A DNA stretch of 64,000 nucleotides from JAEUHM01 sp964538625. GTDB lineage: Bacteria; Verrucomicrobiota; Verrucomicrobiia; Verrucomicrobiales; Verrucomicrobiaceae. The notes under the pieces were generated by a model. That model had not been told where the DNA came from, did no database searches, and saw only the letters and a program-made list of their open reading frames with translations. This document shows, piece after piece, positions 1-8,925 of the stretch. Both the position numbers and the translations under genes were made by a program. Location of the stretch: the NCBI GenBank assembly GCA_964538625.1, contig CAZIGH010000016.1:24659-88658 (forward strand). Direction: 5' to 3'. How positions within the stretch are numbered: the first letter of the stretch is position 1; every line of letters begins with the position of its first letter.

Positions 1-82
1 ACGAACGCCATTCCTTTCAAATCGTCAGGGTACTTAGCTCGAACGTGGTGAGAATGGCCCACAAATCCGATAAAGCAAGCGG

Positions 83-1381
83 TCATCCACAAGAATCCTC
101 GGGAAATATCTCAGGGCAGCCGAGCCGGAGCAGTCCGGCAGCTTTGTGCAGCGTCTCTTCCCACTCCAGAGCAGGCAGTGAGTCTGCCACGATGCCGGCC
201 CCTACATGAAAGCGAATCTGCGAGCCTTCACCGATGGCCGTGCGGATGGCGATGTTGAACTCGCTCACGCCGTTGAAGCCAAAGTAGCCAATGGCTCCGG
301 TGTACAAGCCACGCGGAGAGATTTCCAGTTCCTGAATGATTTCACGGGCGCGCTTTTTCGGGGCACCCGTGATAGACCCTCCGGGAAAACAGTGCTTGAA
401 CGCGCTGGCATGGCTCACCTCCGGGCGAAGGGTGCCAGTGACCGTGGAAACGAGATGAAACACCTGCGCATAGCGTTCCACGGCAGCCAGCTCGGGCACG
501 TGCACGCTGCCGAACTCGCACACCATACCCAGGTCATTGCGCTCGAGGTCCGTGATCATGAGCAGCTCGGCACGTTCCTTCGGTGAGCTGGCCAGCTCAT
601 GCATGGAAGACTCATCCCGCGCTGGATCCAGCGGAAAGCGAGGTCGCGTTCCCTTGATGGGGCGCGTCGTGATCTGCCTGTCCCGCATTTTCAAAAAGCA
701 CTCTGGAGACGACGAAAGTACACTGGTACCGGCCTGCTGCATGTATGCCGCATGAGGTGCAGGTGAGAGGTGCCTGAGCTGCAGGTAGAGCGCCAGCGTA
801 TCTGTGTCCGCTGGGCAGTCAGCAAGCCAGGGGCAGGACAGATTGACCTGATAGATGTCTCCGGCGGAAATGTAGTCCTGGGCCTTCTGCACGGCCGCAA
901 GGAACTGCTCCCTGCTCATCTGCGGTTCAAAGTGCAGCTCAGGCAGCGGGTTTGCCCGCAGCGGTTTCGCAGGTTCTGCCAGCAGTGACCGGGCAGCGCC
1001 CACTTCCGTCCACAAGTCACAGTCCTGTTCATGAACCAGCAGATTGTGATACACGCCGAAGACGTAGCGGCCATCATAGCCCACCCAGCCGAGCAAGCCC
1101 CCTGCCGGGAAGGGGCACTGCACGTCATTGGCATAGCGCTGCAAGGCGGCCTCAACCCGGTCCCAGTCCTCCCAAATGCAGCCGGTGAGCACTTCTTCAG
1201 GCTCGGCGGTGATGAGGGAGAGCCTGCCCTGGTCTGTGCTGGAGCTGTCCAGCCACACCAAGCCACTCCGTCCGTTCAGCCTAGCCGCCATTTCTGCGGG
1301 CCTTGCGACCAGCGCCAACTCCCGAACGGCGGGGCGGCGGTTCGCGTGGATGGAAGAGTTTGTAACGGACCCTTGGAACAT
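83..1381 (-). CDS. pabB: Aminodeoxychorismate/anthranilate synthase component I, PabB type
   Basis: Chorismate-binding enzyme that aminates chorismate for folate (p-aminobenzoate) synthesis. The C-terminal half has the hallmark motifs PIKGTRPR (about residues 241-248) and GGSITGAPKKRAREI (about 330-345), followed by the conserved GAIGYF and IRTA blocks. At about 432 residues it has the compact length of PabB rather than TrpE, and PIKGT is the usual PabB version of the motif. I chose the ATG at 1381 because a GGAG lies 5 nt upstream; an upstream in-frame GTG at 1387 is possible. It is divergent from the next gene with only about 26 bp between start codons, so the promoters must overlap the coding regions. 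TrpE is the alternative, less likely. Confidence 0.88.
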   Translation of the reverse strand: MFQGSVTNSSIHANRRPAVRELALVARPAEMAARLNGRSGLVWLDSSSTDQGRLSLITAEPEEVLTGCIWEDWDRVEAALQRYANDVQCPFPAGGLLGWVGYDGRYVFGVYHNLLVHEQDCDLWTEVGAARSLLAEPAKPLRANPLPELHFEPQMSREQFLAAVQKAQDYISAGDIYQVNLSCPWLADCPADTDTLALYLQLRHLSPAPHAAYMQQAGTSVLSSSPECFLKMRDRQITTRPIKGTRPRFPLDPARDESSMHELASSPKERAELLMITDLERNDLGMVCEFGSVHVPELAAVERYAQVFHLVSTVTGTLRPEVSHASAFKHCFPGGSITGAPKKRAREIIQELEISPRGLYTGAIGYFGFNGVSEFNIAIRTAIGEGSQIRFHVGAGIVADSLPALEWEETLHKAAGLLRLGCPEIFPEDSCG

Positions 1382-1407
1382 TGACACTCCAGTGAGGGGA
1401 CCCTACC

Positions 1408-2631
1408 ATGGCAGTCCGATTGTTCAACGAGATGGCAGATCACCCCCCGATCCTCCAGGCAGACAAGGGCGCCGCCGCTAGGCTCGCGCTCTGGACGCTG
1501 TCTGTCATGGTGCTGTTTCAATCCGGCGTCATCATTTGGCTACTGCGCCCGCGCGTTGATACTCCCGCTGAGTTCAAGACCGCTGAAGCAGCCCCAGCTC
1601 CCGCCGTATCTTCACCTGTGCCACCAGTGTCCGCTCCGTTGGCGCTCACGTCTCTTCCTGCTCTGCCGCCTCCTCCCGACGCGCTGAACAGCAAGCCTTC
1701 CACGCCTTTCGGCAGCCTACCACCGCCGCCCTCGCAGCTCGGCAGCCAGCCGGACCAGCCTGCCTTGGAAGTGCGCACCCGGCCACGCACGCTTCCGCCA
1801 ACTGCGGTGCCTGCTCCAGCTGCTGCGGTGCCCGTTTCCGCGCCTGCGCCCGTCACTGCGGAGTCTGAAGCACCTGTCTCGCTCACGAATCATCCGGAGG
1901 TGGATGAACTGCTTGCCTCAGCCAGAGAAATGCTGGCCCTCAACGATGCAGTAGCCACGAAGGCAGCGCTGGAAGTGCTTCAGCGTGCTGACCTTCTGCT
2001 GCCCGAGCATCCGGCGGTCTTGCGAGACATGGCACTTGCCTACCAGAAGCTCAACGACGCGCCCAAGGCAAAGACCCTCTTTGAGCGAGCGAATGCCGCC
2101 CGGAGTGGCTCGCCGCTTCCTGTCAGTTCCGCCGCAGGAGCTGGCGGATCCCTTTCTCCGGGGCCTTCCGTTGCACCCTTCGCCGCTCCTGGCTCCGGGC
2201 CTGTCACACTGGGGCGGACTCGCGTCGTGCGAGACCACACTGCCACTACCGGGGAGAGGCAAGTGCTCAGTGTGGAACTCAAGTCCATGCCCGGCACCGT
2301 CATCGATGCGTCCAAGATCACGCTGGATGTGTTTTTTTACGATCTGGTGGACGGAAAACGGGTGGAGCAGTCCAAAGGGGATGCCCCGGTTTGGAAGTTC
2401 GACGAGCCGGTGGATTTCGCCAGTGGAAACGCCGAGATTGTGGAGGTGGTCTATCACATGCCGCGGCTTTCGGAAATGGAGCTGCGTGAGCATGGAGCAC
2501 GCGCTTATTACGGCTTCGTGGCCCGGCTGCATTACGACGGACAGTTCATGGCTGAAACGGCGGAGCCACGCAGTCTGCTGAACCCTTCACGCGGCGGTCT
2601 GCAGGGCGCATTTCTTGCACCACAGCCCTAA
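1408..2631 (+). CDS. Proline-rich single-pass membrane protein with TPR-like segment
   Basis: Unrecognised family. A short cytoplasmic N-terminus is followed by one membrane helix (about residues 26-46), a long Pro/Ala/Ser-rich linker (about 50-155), a helical TPR-like stretch containing HPAVLRDMALAYQKL (about 160-235), a second low-complexity Gly/Pro/Ser linker, and a folded C-terminal domain of about 140 residues. This suggests a protein anchored in the inner membrane with its bulk in the periplasm. A GAGGGGA sequence about 8 nt upstream supports the start. It is 32 bp upstream of the pseudokinase/SUMF1 gene and probably in the same transcript. The function is unknown. Confidence 0.7.
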   Translation: MAVRLFNEMADHPPILQADKGAAARLALWTLSVMVLFQSGVIIWLLRPRVDTPAEFKTAEAAPAPAVSSPVPPVSAPLALTSLPALPPPPDALNSKPSTPFGSLPPPPSQLGSQPDQPALEVRTRPRTLPPTAVPAPAAAVPVSAPAPVTAESEAPVSLTNHPEVDELLASAREMLALNDAVATKAALEVLQRADLLLPEHPAVLRDMALAYQKLNDAPKAKTLFERANAARSGSPLPVSSAAGAGGSLSPGPSVAPFAAPGSGPVTLGRTRVVRDHTATTGERQVLSVELKSMPGTVIDASKITLDVFFYDLVDGKRVEQSKGDAPVWKFDEPVDFASGNAEIVEVVYHMPRLSEMELREHGARAYYGFVARLHYDGQFMAETAEPRSLLNPSRGGLQGAFLAPQP

Positions 2632-2663
2632 ACCCTCAGCAGAAAGGAAATACCGAGACTCCG

Positions 2664-4547
2664 ATGGTCATCCTGCTCGTCGATGGTGAAGCTCAGAAGC
2701 GTGAGGAACGCGCCGCCATCCTGCGTGCCCGGGGTCATGAAGTGGTGGAGGCTGGCGGTGCACAGGAGGCTGTCACACGTTCGGCAGGTCCCGCCAGTGG
2801 CATTGACATTCTCGTGACTGAGGTCGTTCTGCCCGGCGGCAGCTTTGGGTTTGACCTGTATGACGCCCTACTCTCCCGCTTTCCAGAACTCAGAGTGGCC
2901 TACACCACTCGCTACGACTTGGCGGGCTACGATGAGGCGCTGCAAGGGCACCAGCCTCTTCCCGTCACGGCCAAGGACGCAGACTTCGTTCGCCACGTGG
3001 AGTCCGCCAAGCGCAGCATTTCCTCGTCGAACAAACCCATCCTGGAACCGGGCACCATGCTCGGGCACTACCAGATCCTTCAGTTCCTCTACTCGGAGTC
3101 TGAGACAGAAACCTACCACGCTCTGCAATACACGGTGCAGCGTCCCGTGGCGCTGGTGCTGCTGAAGCCTCACCTCGTCAAGGATGAGGTGGCAGTGGAG
3201 CGCTTTCTGGAGCGGCAGCGTGCCAAAGCCGCGCTCACTCATCCCCGCGTGGCGCCGCTCTACGAGTCTGGCGAGACGGGCGGCTATCTTTATTACACCC
3301 GTGAAATGCCGCCCGGCCAGTCGCTCGATGTGCTTGCAGCTAGCGGCACCCTGCTCACTGAGCGTACGCTTGCAGAGGTCATCTACCGCGCCGCGCATGC
3401 CATCTCTTACGCGTTGGAGAAAGGGTACAACTACCGCCCCTTGAGCTTGCGAGACGTGTTCGTGGATGCGGAAATGCAGTCCAGCATCGTCAACGTGTTC
3501 CGTCCCGGTGATGATGCCAAGCGGGATCACAAAGCGGATGTGCAGGCCTTCCTGCTGCTCCTGCTGCCCCTCACATCTCACGGAAAGGCGCGCGGCCTGC
3601 TCTCTGATCTCGCCGGGCGAGACCTCGACTGGGAGGGCCTCTCCGAGGCTCTTGAGGAGATCCGTTCAGACATGAGCGAGCGCAGTCTCATCCAGCGTGC
3701 CGAGCATGAGAACATAGCCCTAGCACCTTCCTCGCGCATGAAGTGGCTGCTTGCCGTCGGTGGCACGGCCTGCCTTCTCGCCGTGGCATTTCTCGGCGGC
3801 TTGACTGGCGAGAACTTGGTGGAGCAGGACATCATCGCCCCCGAGATGGTGCTCATTCCCGGCGGGACGGACAGGCTGCCTTTCGCCATTGGGAAATACG
3901 AGGTCACCATAGGCCAGTATGCGGAGTTCCTGGCGGACATCTCCCGCAGAGATGCCTCGCCCTATGAGCATCGCAGCCAGCCGCCCACCAAAAAGAGCCA
4001 CAAACCACCGCAGTGGGATGAGGCCTACGCAGCCGCCAAGTCTGGCGGTATGTTCGACAACGAGCCCATCTCTCTCAACCATCCCGTGACTCGTGTGGAC
4101 TTTTGGGATGCCTATGCTTACGCGCAGTGGCGGGGTGAGCGTCTTCCCACCAGTGACGAGTGGGAGTATGCAGCCCGGGGACCGCAGCGTTTTCTCTACC
4201 CCTGGGGAAATGACTCCCGCCCCACAGATGCCAACCTGGGTGACGACCGCAAGGACGTGGATGGCGGCGCGCTAGATGGTTACAACTCCACCAGTCCGGT
4301 CAACCAGCCAGACACTGACTCCAGCCCCTTCGGAGTGGTGGGCATGCTGGGTAATGTGCAGGAGTGGACGGGCACCTTTGAGCGTCATCCGGAGCTTCCA
4401 GATCTGCGAGTGCCTGTCGTGCGCGGCGGCCACTACGGCGTGAAAAGCTCTCCCCGTCTGCTTACCGACCGCATGTTCCCGGACTCCCCTTCTGACACGG
4501 CCCTGGCCCGCGGATTCCGCACTGCCAGCGACGGCAGGGAAAAGTGA
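2664..4547 (+). CDS. Pseudo-receiver / pseudokinase / SUMF1 three-domain membrane protein
   Basis: Three modules in one chain. Residues 1-120 resemble a CheY receiver, but the phospho-acceptor Asp at the end of strand 3 is Glu (DILVTEVVLPGG) and the acidic pair of strand 1 is reduced (LLVDGE). Residues about 135-330 resemble a Ser/Thr kinase fold (GHYQILQFL start, VALVLLK like the strand-3 Lys), but no HRD or DFG motif is visible; YRPLSLRDVF occupies the catalytic-loop position. A membrane helix follows at about 359-380. Residues about 392-620 form a formylglycine-generating-enzyme-like (SUMF1) domain with GKYEVT, RLPTSDEWEYAARG, GNVQEWT and the terminal GFRTA, but without the catalytic cysteines. 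Both catalytic modules therefore look inactive, suggesting a signalling or binding scaffold. The next gene's GTG overlaps its stop codon. Confidence 0.82.
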   Translation: MVILLVDGEAQKREERAAILRARGHEVVEAGGAQEAVTRSAGPASGIDILVTEVVLPGGSFGFDLYDALLSRFPELRVAYTTRYDLAGYDEALQGHQPLPVTAKDADFVRHVESAKRSISSSNKPILEPGTMLGHYQILQFLYSESETETYHALQYTVQRPVALVLLKPHLVKDEVAVERFLERQRAKAALTHPRVAPLYESGETGGYLYYTREMPPGQSLDVLAASGTLLTERTLAEVIYRAAHAISYALEKGYNYRPLSLRDVFVDAEMQSSIVNVFRPGDDAKRDHKADVQAFLLLLLPLTSHGKARGLLSDLAGRDLDWEGLSEALEEIRSDMSERSLIQRAEHENIALAPSSRMKWLLAVGGTACLLAVAFLGGLTGENLVEQDIIAPEMVLIPGGTDRLPFAIGKYEVTIGQYAEFLADISRRDASPYEHRSQPPTKKSHKPPQWDEAYAAAKSGGMFDNEPISLNHPVTRVDFWDAYAYAQWRGERLPTSDEWEYAARGPQRFLYPWGNDSRPTDANLGDDRKDVDGGALDGYNSTSPVNQPDTDSSPFGVVGMLGNVQEWTGTFERHPELPDLRVPVVRGGHYGVKSSPRLLTDRMFPDSPSDTALARGFRTASDGREK

Positions 4548-5506
4548 GCCGTCAGTCAGATGCTGACTCGGACATATTCCGCACTTGGCCCGGCGTGAGC
4601 ACGGGGTTATTCGTGCGTATGCCCAAAGAGCTCAGGGTCACCGCGCCCGACACCCTTCAGAACTTTCTCTTCACTCGCTTTCCTGAGGTGAAGCGCCTCA
4701 AGGTGAAGCAGTGGCTCAAGTTTGGCTCCGTGAAGGTGAATGGCAGAAAGCAGATGCGGCACGATCATGCACTGGGAGAAGGAGACGTCGTAGAGGTGCT
4801 CAGCGCAGATGAGGCTCGCAGCGCCAGCCTGCTGCCCAAGTCCCTGAAAATCATCTATGAGGATGATGCCATCCTCATCATCGACAAGCCGCCAAATCTC
4901 CTGTCCATTGCCAGTGAGGCGGAGCAGCAGCGCACCGCTTACGCTATGCTCACGCACTACGTCCGCAGGGGGAACGTCAAGTCCAGGGAGCGCGTGTGGA
5001 TCGTTCATCGTCTGGATCAGGAAACGTCCGGGCTCATGATCTTCGCCCGTACCGAGCAGGCCAAGCTGGCCCTTCAGGAAACCTGGGAGGATGCAGAGAA
5101 GCGCTACCTCGCCATCGTCGAGGGCGCACCGTCCGAGGATGCAGGCACACTGCGCTCGTTCCTTGACGAGCGGAACCCTCATCACGTCCGCAGTGTTCCT
5201 GAGAGCGAATACACCCGCCATGCCATCACCCACTACCAAGTGCTCAAACGGAGTGAACGCTTTTCCCTGGTGGAACTGACCCTCGTCACCGGGCGCAGGC
5301 ACCAGATCCGTGTGCAGATGAAGGAACTGGGCTGCCCGGTGGCGGGGGATGAAAAGTATGGTGCTAAAACGAATCCCGCAGGCAGACTCTGCCTCCACTC
5401 CTGCCACCTGAAGATTCACCACCCGGTGACCGGTGAGTCCATTACGTTCGATTCACCGCTGCCGCCGACTCTCGCCGCCGTGATGAAGGCGGCCGCGACG
5501 GCCTGA
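4544..5506 (+). CDS. RluA-family 23S rRNA/tRNA pseudouridine synthase
   Basis: Isomerises uridine to pseudouridine in structured RNA. An N-terminal S4-like RNA-binding domain (about residues 40-95, with QWLKFGSVKVNGRKQ) precedes the catalytic domain, which contains the RluA signature HRLDQETSGLMIFAR with the catalytic Asp, and the later GRRHQIRVQ block. The GTG start overlaps the preceding stop codon (GTGA), consistent with translational coupling; an ATG at 4619 (MPKELRV) is an alternative start that would still keep the S4 domain. Which RNA position it modifies cannot be told from sequence. Confidence 0.88.
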   Translation: MSRQSDADSDIFRTWPGVSTGLFVRMPKELRVTAPDTLQNFLFTRFPEVKRLKVKQWLKFGSVKVNGRKQMRHDHALGEGDVVEVLSADEARSASLLPKSLKIIYEDDAILIIDKPPNLLSIASEAEQQRTAYAMLTHYVRRGNVKSRERVWIVHRLDQETSGLMIFARTEQAKLALQETWEDAEKRYLAIVEGAPSEDAGTLRSFLDERNPHHVRSVPESEYTRHAITHYQVLKRSERFSLVELTLVTGRRHQIRVQMKELGCPVAGDEKYGAKTNPAGRLCLHSCHLKIHHPVTGESITFDSPLPPTLAAVMKAAATA

Positions 5507-5569
5507 AGACGGAGCAAGTCCGTTCGTACTCGGCTCCAGCGGGCAGGCGTATGCCAGATGAAATGGCAG

Positions 5570-5597
5570 TTGAATGGGTAACATACCGTGCTATACA
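5570..5597 (+). promoter_or_regulatory. Predicted sigma70-type promoter for rpoZ
   Basis: TTGAAT (5570-5575) and TATACA (5592-5597) are separated by 16 bp in the gap after the pseudouridine synthase gene. This would give an rpoZ leader of roughly 55-60 nt. Motif match only. Confidence 0.4.
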
Positions 5598-5661
5598 CTC
5601 CACCCCCCTTTCGCAGGTGCAACCTGCTGAGGATGTTTCCCCCGGTCAATACTTCAAGCCT

Positions 5662-5877
5662 ATGAAAGCCGATCTCGTCGAGCAAGCAGCCCAAATCATC
5701 ACCGACCCCCCACTTCTGATCAACTTGGTCTCGAAGCGCGTGCGTCAGATTTCCACTGGCCGTCCTGCCCTCGTGGAGCGGCGTCATGGAATGAGAGAGG
5801 CGGATCTGGCGCTGACTGAAATCATTCAGGGCAAGATCAAGATTTCCCCAACCGGTGAACCTGTTGAGTCCGAGTAA
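5662..5877 (+). CDS. rpoZ: RNA polymerase omega subunit
   Basis: Small (71 residues) omega/RpoZ-like subunit that assists beta-prime folding and RNA polymerase assembly. The diagnostic region reads LLINLVSKRVRQISTGRPAL followed by READLALTEIIQGKI, matching the omega pattern of a conserved N-L-V-x-x-R-x-R-Q helix and the downstream A-L-x-E-I helix. The frame is open further upstream (from 5551), but the extra residues do not resemble omega, so I chose the ATG at 5662. It lies directly upstream of smpB; two hairpins sit between them. Confidence 0.82.
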   Translation: MKADLVEQAAQIITDPPLLINLVSKRVRQISTGRPALVERRHGMREADLALTEIIQGKIKISPTGEPVESE

Positions 5878-5892
5878 GGGCCTGCAAGACGC

Positions 5893-5963
5893 TCAGGCGG
5901 CCGTGGGGTCGCCTGAATGGAATCCGAACGCTGTGAAACGCTTCTCCATCCGGGGAAGCGTTT
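5893..5963 (+). terminator. Two consecutive hairpins between rpoZ and smpB
   Basis: The first hairpin pairs TCAGGCG (5893-5899) with CGCCTGA (5910-5916). The second pairs AAACGCTTC (5936-5944) with GAAGCGTTT (5955-5963) and is followed by a T-rich but interrupted run (gtgtttcccctccttt). The second could be a weak intrinsic terminator or attenuator between rpoZ and smpB. Confidence 0.45.
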
Positions 5964-5979
5964 GTGTTTCCCCTCCTTT

Positions 5980-6438
5980 ATGGAAATAGCCACCAACCGC
6001 AAAGCACCGCGAGACTACCACATCCTCGAGCGATTCGAGGCTGGGGTGGAGTTGCGCGGTACGGAGGTGAAATCCATCCGCCAGGGGAAGATCAATCTCG
6101 CGGATGCCTTTGCCCGTGTGGAGAAGGGCCAGGTGTGGCTCTACAACTGTGACATCCAGCCCTACGAGAAAGCCAGCCACACGCAGCATGAGCTGAGGCG
6201 GATGCGAAGGCTGCTCCTTCACAAGTCCGAGATCGACAAACTCGCCGGTTTCACCCACCAGAAGGGCCTAGCGCTGCCGGTTCTCCGCGCCTATTGGAAG
6301 AATCGGAAAGTGAAAATGGAGATTGGTGTGGGGCGCGGCAAAAATCGCGCTGACCAGCGTCAGGACTTGAAAGAGAAGGTGGAACAGCGTGAGGCTGCCC
6401 GGGTGGTGGCCAGTTTCAACGACCGGCGCGGCAGGTAG
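5980..6438 (+). CDS. smpB: SsrA-binding protein SmpB
   Basis: Binds tmRNA and delivers it to stalled ribosomes for trans-translation. The 152-residue protein has the family features: NRKAPRDYHILERFEAGVEL near the N-terminus, GTEVKSIRQGKINL, then the YEKASH region and the basic C-terminal tail (GRGKNRADQRQDLKEK). The ATG at 5980 gives the standard SmpB N-terminus (MEIATNRKAPRDY); the frame stays open upstream to 5917 but adds nothing family-like. The tmRNA gene itself was not found in this window. Confidence 0.93.
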   Translation: MEIATNRKAPRDYHILERFEAGVELRGTEVKSIRQGKINLADAFARVEKGQVWLYNCDIQPYEKASHTQHELRRMRRLLLHKSEIDKLAGFTHQKGLALPVLRAYWKNRKVKMEIGVGRGKNRADQRQDLKEKVEQREAARVVASFNDRRGR

Positions 6439-6461
6439 GCGGTCCTTGAGTGGGATGGGGT

Positions 6462-6494
6462 AAAAAAATACCCACCCCGGCGGACCGAGGTGGG
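6462..6494 (-). terminator. Intrinsic terminator of katG
   Basis: On the minus strand CCCACCTCGG (6494-6485) pairs with CCGGGGTGGG (6480-6471) across a TCCG loop, with one T-G wobble, and is followed immediately by TATTTTTTT (complement of 6470-6462). This is a textbook Rho-independent terminator between the convergent katG and smpB. Its opposite strand could also serve smpB. Confidence 0.8.
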
Positions 6495-6529
6495 CGTGGC
6501 GAGGTGGTCTGCGTGGACCGTGAACGGGC

Positions 6530-8845
6530 TTAGCTCTTGAGGTCGAAACGGTCGAGGTTCATCACCTTGGTCCAAGCGGCGATGAAGTCATTGACGAACT
6601 TCGTCTCACCGTCGGCGCTGCCATAGACTTCCGCGATGGCGCGGAGCTGGCTGTTGGAGCCGAAGACGAGGTCCACGGAGGTGGCCATCCACTTGGGTGC
6701 ACCGGTGGCGCGGTCAGTGCCTTCGTAGAAGTGCTCGCACTTGTCTGAGACTTTCCAGGCGGTCTCGATGCCGAGCAGGTTAACGAAGAAGTCATTGCTG
6801 AGCGTTCCGCGGCGCTTGGTGAAGACGCCGAGGTCGGGGTGGCCGGTGTTGGTGCCGAGGACGCGCATCCCGCCGATGAGCACGGTCATCTCCGGTGCGG
6901 AGAGGGTGAGGAGCTGGGCGCGGTCCACGAGTGTCTCGGGGGCGGGGCGGTCCAGTTCGTGGCCAAGGTAGTTGCGGAAGCCGTCCTGTTTGGGCTCGAG
7001 CACGGCGAATGACTCAACGTCTGTCTGCTCCTGGGTGGCATCCGTGCGGCCCGGCGTGAAGGGGACTTTCACATCATGACCTCCGGCCTTGGCGGCAGCT
7101 TCCACTGCGGCGCAACCGCCGAGGACGATGAGGTCGGCTAGGGAGACCTTCTTCTTGCCACCGGCCTGGGCGGCATTGAAATCGGCCTGCACTTTTTCCA
7201 AGGCGGCGAGGACTTTGGCGAGCTGGGGTGGGTTGTTGACTTCCCAGTCTTTCTGCGGGGCGAGGCGAATGCGGGCACCGTTGGCGCCGCCGCGCTTGTC
7301 GCTACCGCGGAAGGTGGAGGCGGAAGCCCAGGCAGTGGACACGAGCTCGGAGATGGTGAGGCCGGACTCGAGGATTTTGGTCTTGAGTGCGGCTACGTCC
7401 TGCTCGTTGACGAGTTCGTGTTCCACTGCGGGCACGGGGTCCTGCCAGATTAGGACTTCCTTGGGCACTTCGGGGCCGCGATAGCGGGAGATGGGGCCCA
7501 TGTCGCGGTGGGTGAGCTTGAACCAAGCTTTGGCAAAGGCGTCTTCGAACTCTTTGGGATTCTCGAGGAAGCGCTTGGAGATTTTACCGTAAGCGGGGTC
7601 CATGCGGAGGGCAAGGTCCGTGGTGAACATGATGGGCTGATGGCTCTTCTTCTTGTCATGAGCGTCAGGCACGGTGCCAGCACCGGCTCCATCTTTGGGC
7701 ACCCACTGGTGCGCTCCGGCGGGACTCTTGGTGAGCACCCATTCATAGGCCCAGAGGTTGGAGAGGTACATGTGGGACCAGCGGGAGGGGGCACTCGTCC
7801 AGGCACCTTCGAGGCCGCTGGTGATGGTGTCTTCGGCGTTGCCTTTGCCGAACTTGTTTTTCCAGCCGAGGCCCTGTTCTTCAAGAGGGGCGGCTTCTGG
7901 CTCGGGACCCACATTGTCTGCGGATGCGGCACCGTGCGCCTTGCCGAAGGTGTGCCCGCCGGCGATGAGGGCTACGGTTTCCTCGTCGTTCATGGCCATG
8001 CGCCCGAAGGTTTCGCGGATGTCGTGGGCGGCGAGGAGGGGGTCAGGGTTGCCATTGGGGCCTTCTGGATTGACGTAGATGAGGCCCATCTGGACGGCGG
8101 CGAGGGGGTTTTCCAGCTTGCGACCTTCCTTGTAGCGTTTGTCACCGAGCCATTCGGATTCCGAACCCCAGAAGATGTCCTCTTGCGGTTCCCAGACGTC
8201 AGCGCGTCCTCCTGCGAAACCGAAGGTTTTGAAGCCCATGGATTCCAGGGCGACATTTCCGGTCAGGATCATGAGGTCTGCCCAAGAGATTTTGTTGCCG
8301 TATTTCTGTTTGATGGGCCAGAGGAGGCGGCGGGCTTTGTCGAGGTTGGCATTGTCGGGCCAGCTGTTGAGGGGGGCGAAGCGCTGGGTGCCGTAGCCTG
8401 CTCCGCCACGTCCGTCACTGACGCGGTAGGTGCCGGCGCTGTGCCATGCCATGCGGATGAAGAAGGGGCCATAGTGGCCGTAGTCGGCGGGCCACCAGTC
8501 CTGGGAGTCGGTCATGAGATGTTCCAGATCCTTCTTGAGGGCGGCGTAGTCCAGCTTGTCGAACTCTTTTGCATAGTCAAAACTCGCATCCATGGGGTTG
8601 CCCTTGGTGGAGTTTTGATGGAGGATGCTGAGGTTGAGCTGGTTAGGCCACCAGTCGCGGTTGGACATGGCGCTGGCCGCTGTGTGGCGGCTGGCGGGTG
8701 CCGGGTTGCCCATGACGGGGCATTTGCTGATGTCTTGCATGGCGTTGTCGGGGTTGGGTTTGGCTTGGGGTTCTTGCGCACTGGTCCATGCCACGGATGT
8801 GAGCAGGAGGCCAGCGAGCAACGCGCTGAGTTGGGTTGGTTTCAT
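6530..8845 (-). CDS. katG: Catalase-peroxidase KatG with an export signal
   Basis: Bifunctional heme enzyme that breaks down H2O2. It contains the distal heme-pocket motif RMAWHSAGTYR, the Tyr of the Met-Tyr-Trp adduct in LIYVNPEGP, the Met in GRMAMND, and the proximal ligand region GGHTFGKAHG; the second, heme-free domain is complete. At about 771 residues it is longer than most KatG proteins because the ATG at 8845 adds a Sec signal peptide (MKPTQLSALLAGLLLTSVAW, then Ala-Gln cleavage region). An alternative upstream start at 8875 would bury that signal. The enzyme is therefore probably periplasmic, like KatP. It is divergent from an OxyR-type gene that probably controls it. Confidence 0.95.
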   Translation of the reverse strand: MKPTQLSALLAGLLLTSVAWTSAQEPQAKPNPDNAMQDISKCPVMGNPAPASRHTAASAMSNRDWWPNQLNLSILHQNSTKGNPMDASFDYAKEFDKLDYAALKKDLEHLMTDSQDWWPADYGHYGPFFIRMAWHSAGTYRVSDGRGGAGYGTQRFAPLNSWPDNANLDKARRLLWPIKQKYGNKISWADLMILTGNVALESMGFKTFGFAGGRADVWEPQEDIFWGSESEWLGDKRYKEGRKLENPLAAVQMGLIYVNPEGPNGNPDPLLAAHDIRETFGRMAMNDEETVALIAGGHTFGKAHGAASADNVGPEPEAAPLEEQGLGWKNKFGKGNAEDTITSGLEGAWTSAPSRWSHMYLSNLWAYEWVLTKSPAGAHQWVPKDGAGAGTVPDAHDKKKSHQPIMFTTDLALRMDPAYGKISKRFLENPKEFEDAFAKAWFKLTHRDMGPISRYRGPEVPKEVLIWQDPVPAVEHELVNEQDVAALKTKILESGLTISELVSTAWASASTFRGSDKRGGANGARIRLAPQKDWEVNNPPQLAKVLAALEKVQADFNAAQAGGKKKVSLADLIVLGGCAAVEAAAKAGGHDVKVPFTPGRTDATQEQTDVESFAVLEPKQDGFRNYLGHELDRPAPETLVDRAQLLTLSAPEMTVLIGGMRVLGTNTGHPDLGVFTKRRGTLSNDFFVNLLGIETAWKVSDKCEHFYEGTDRATGAPKWMATSVDLVFGSNSQLRAIAEVYGSADGETKFVNDFIAAWTKVMNLDRFDLKS

Positions 8846-8925
8846 AGGAATGATGGGTTGGTCATCAGGTGTCAAGGTCCGGGAGAGGAAGTTCCAGACC
8901 GGGAGGAAGAGATCGAAGGTGCTTC

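Noticed and set aside
2664..4547. The SUMF1 domain protein as the maturation enzyme for the sulfatases
   Set aside because: The domain lacks the catalytic cysteines of formylglycine-generating enzymes and is fused to signalling-type domains, so it is unlikely to mature the sulfatases.
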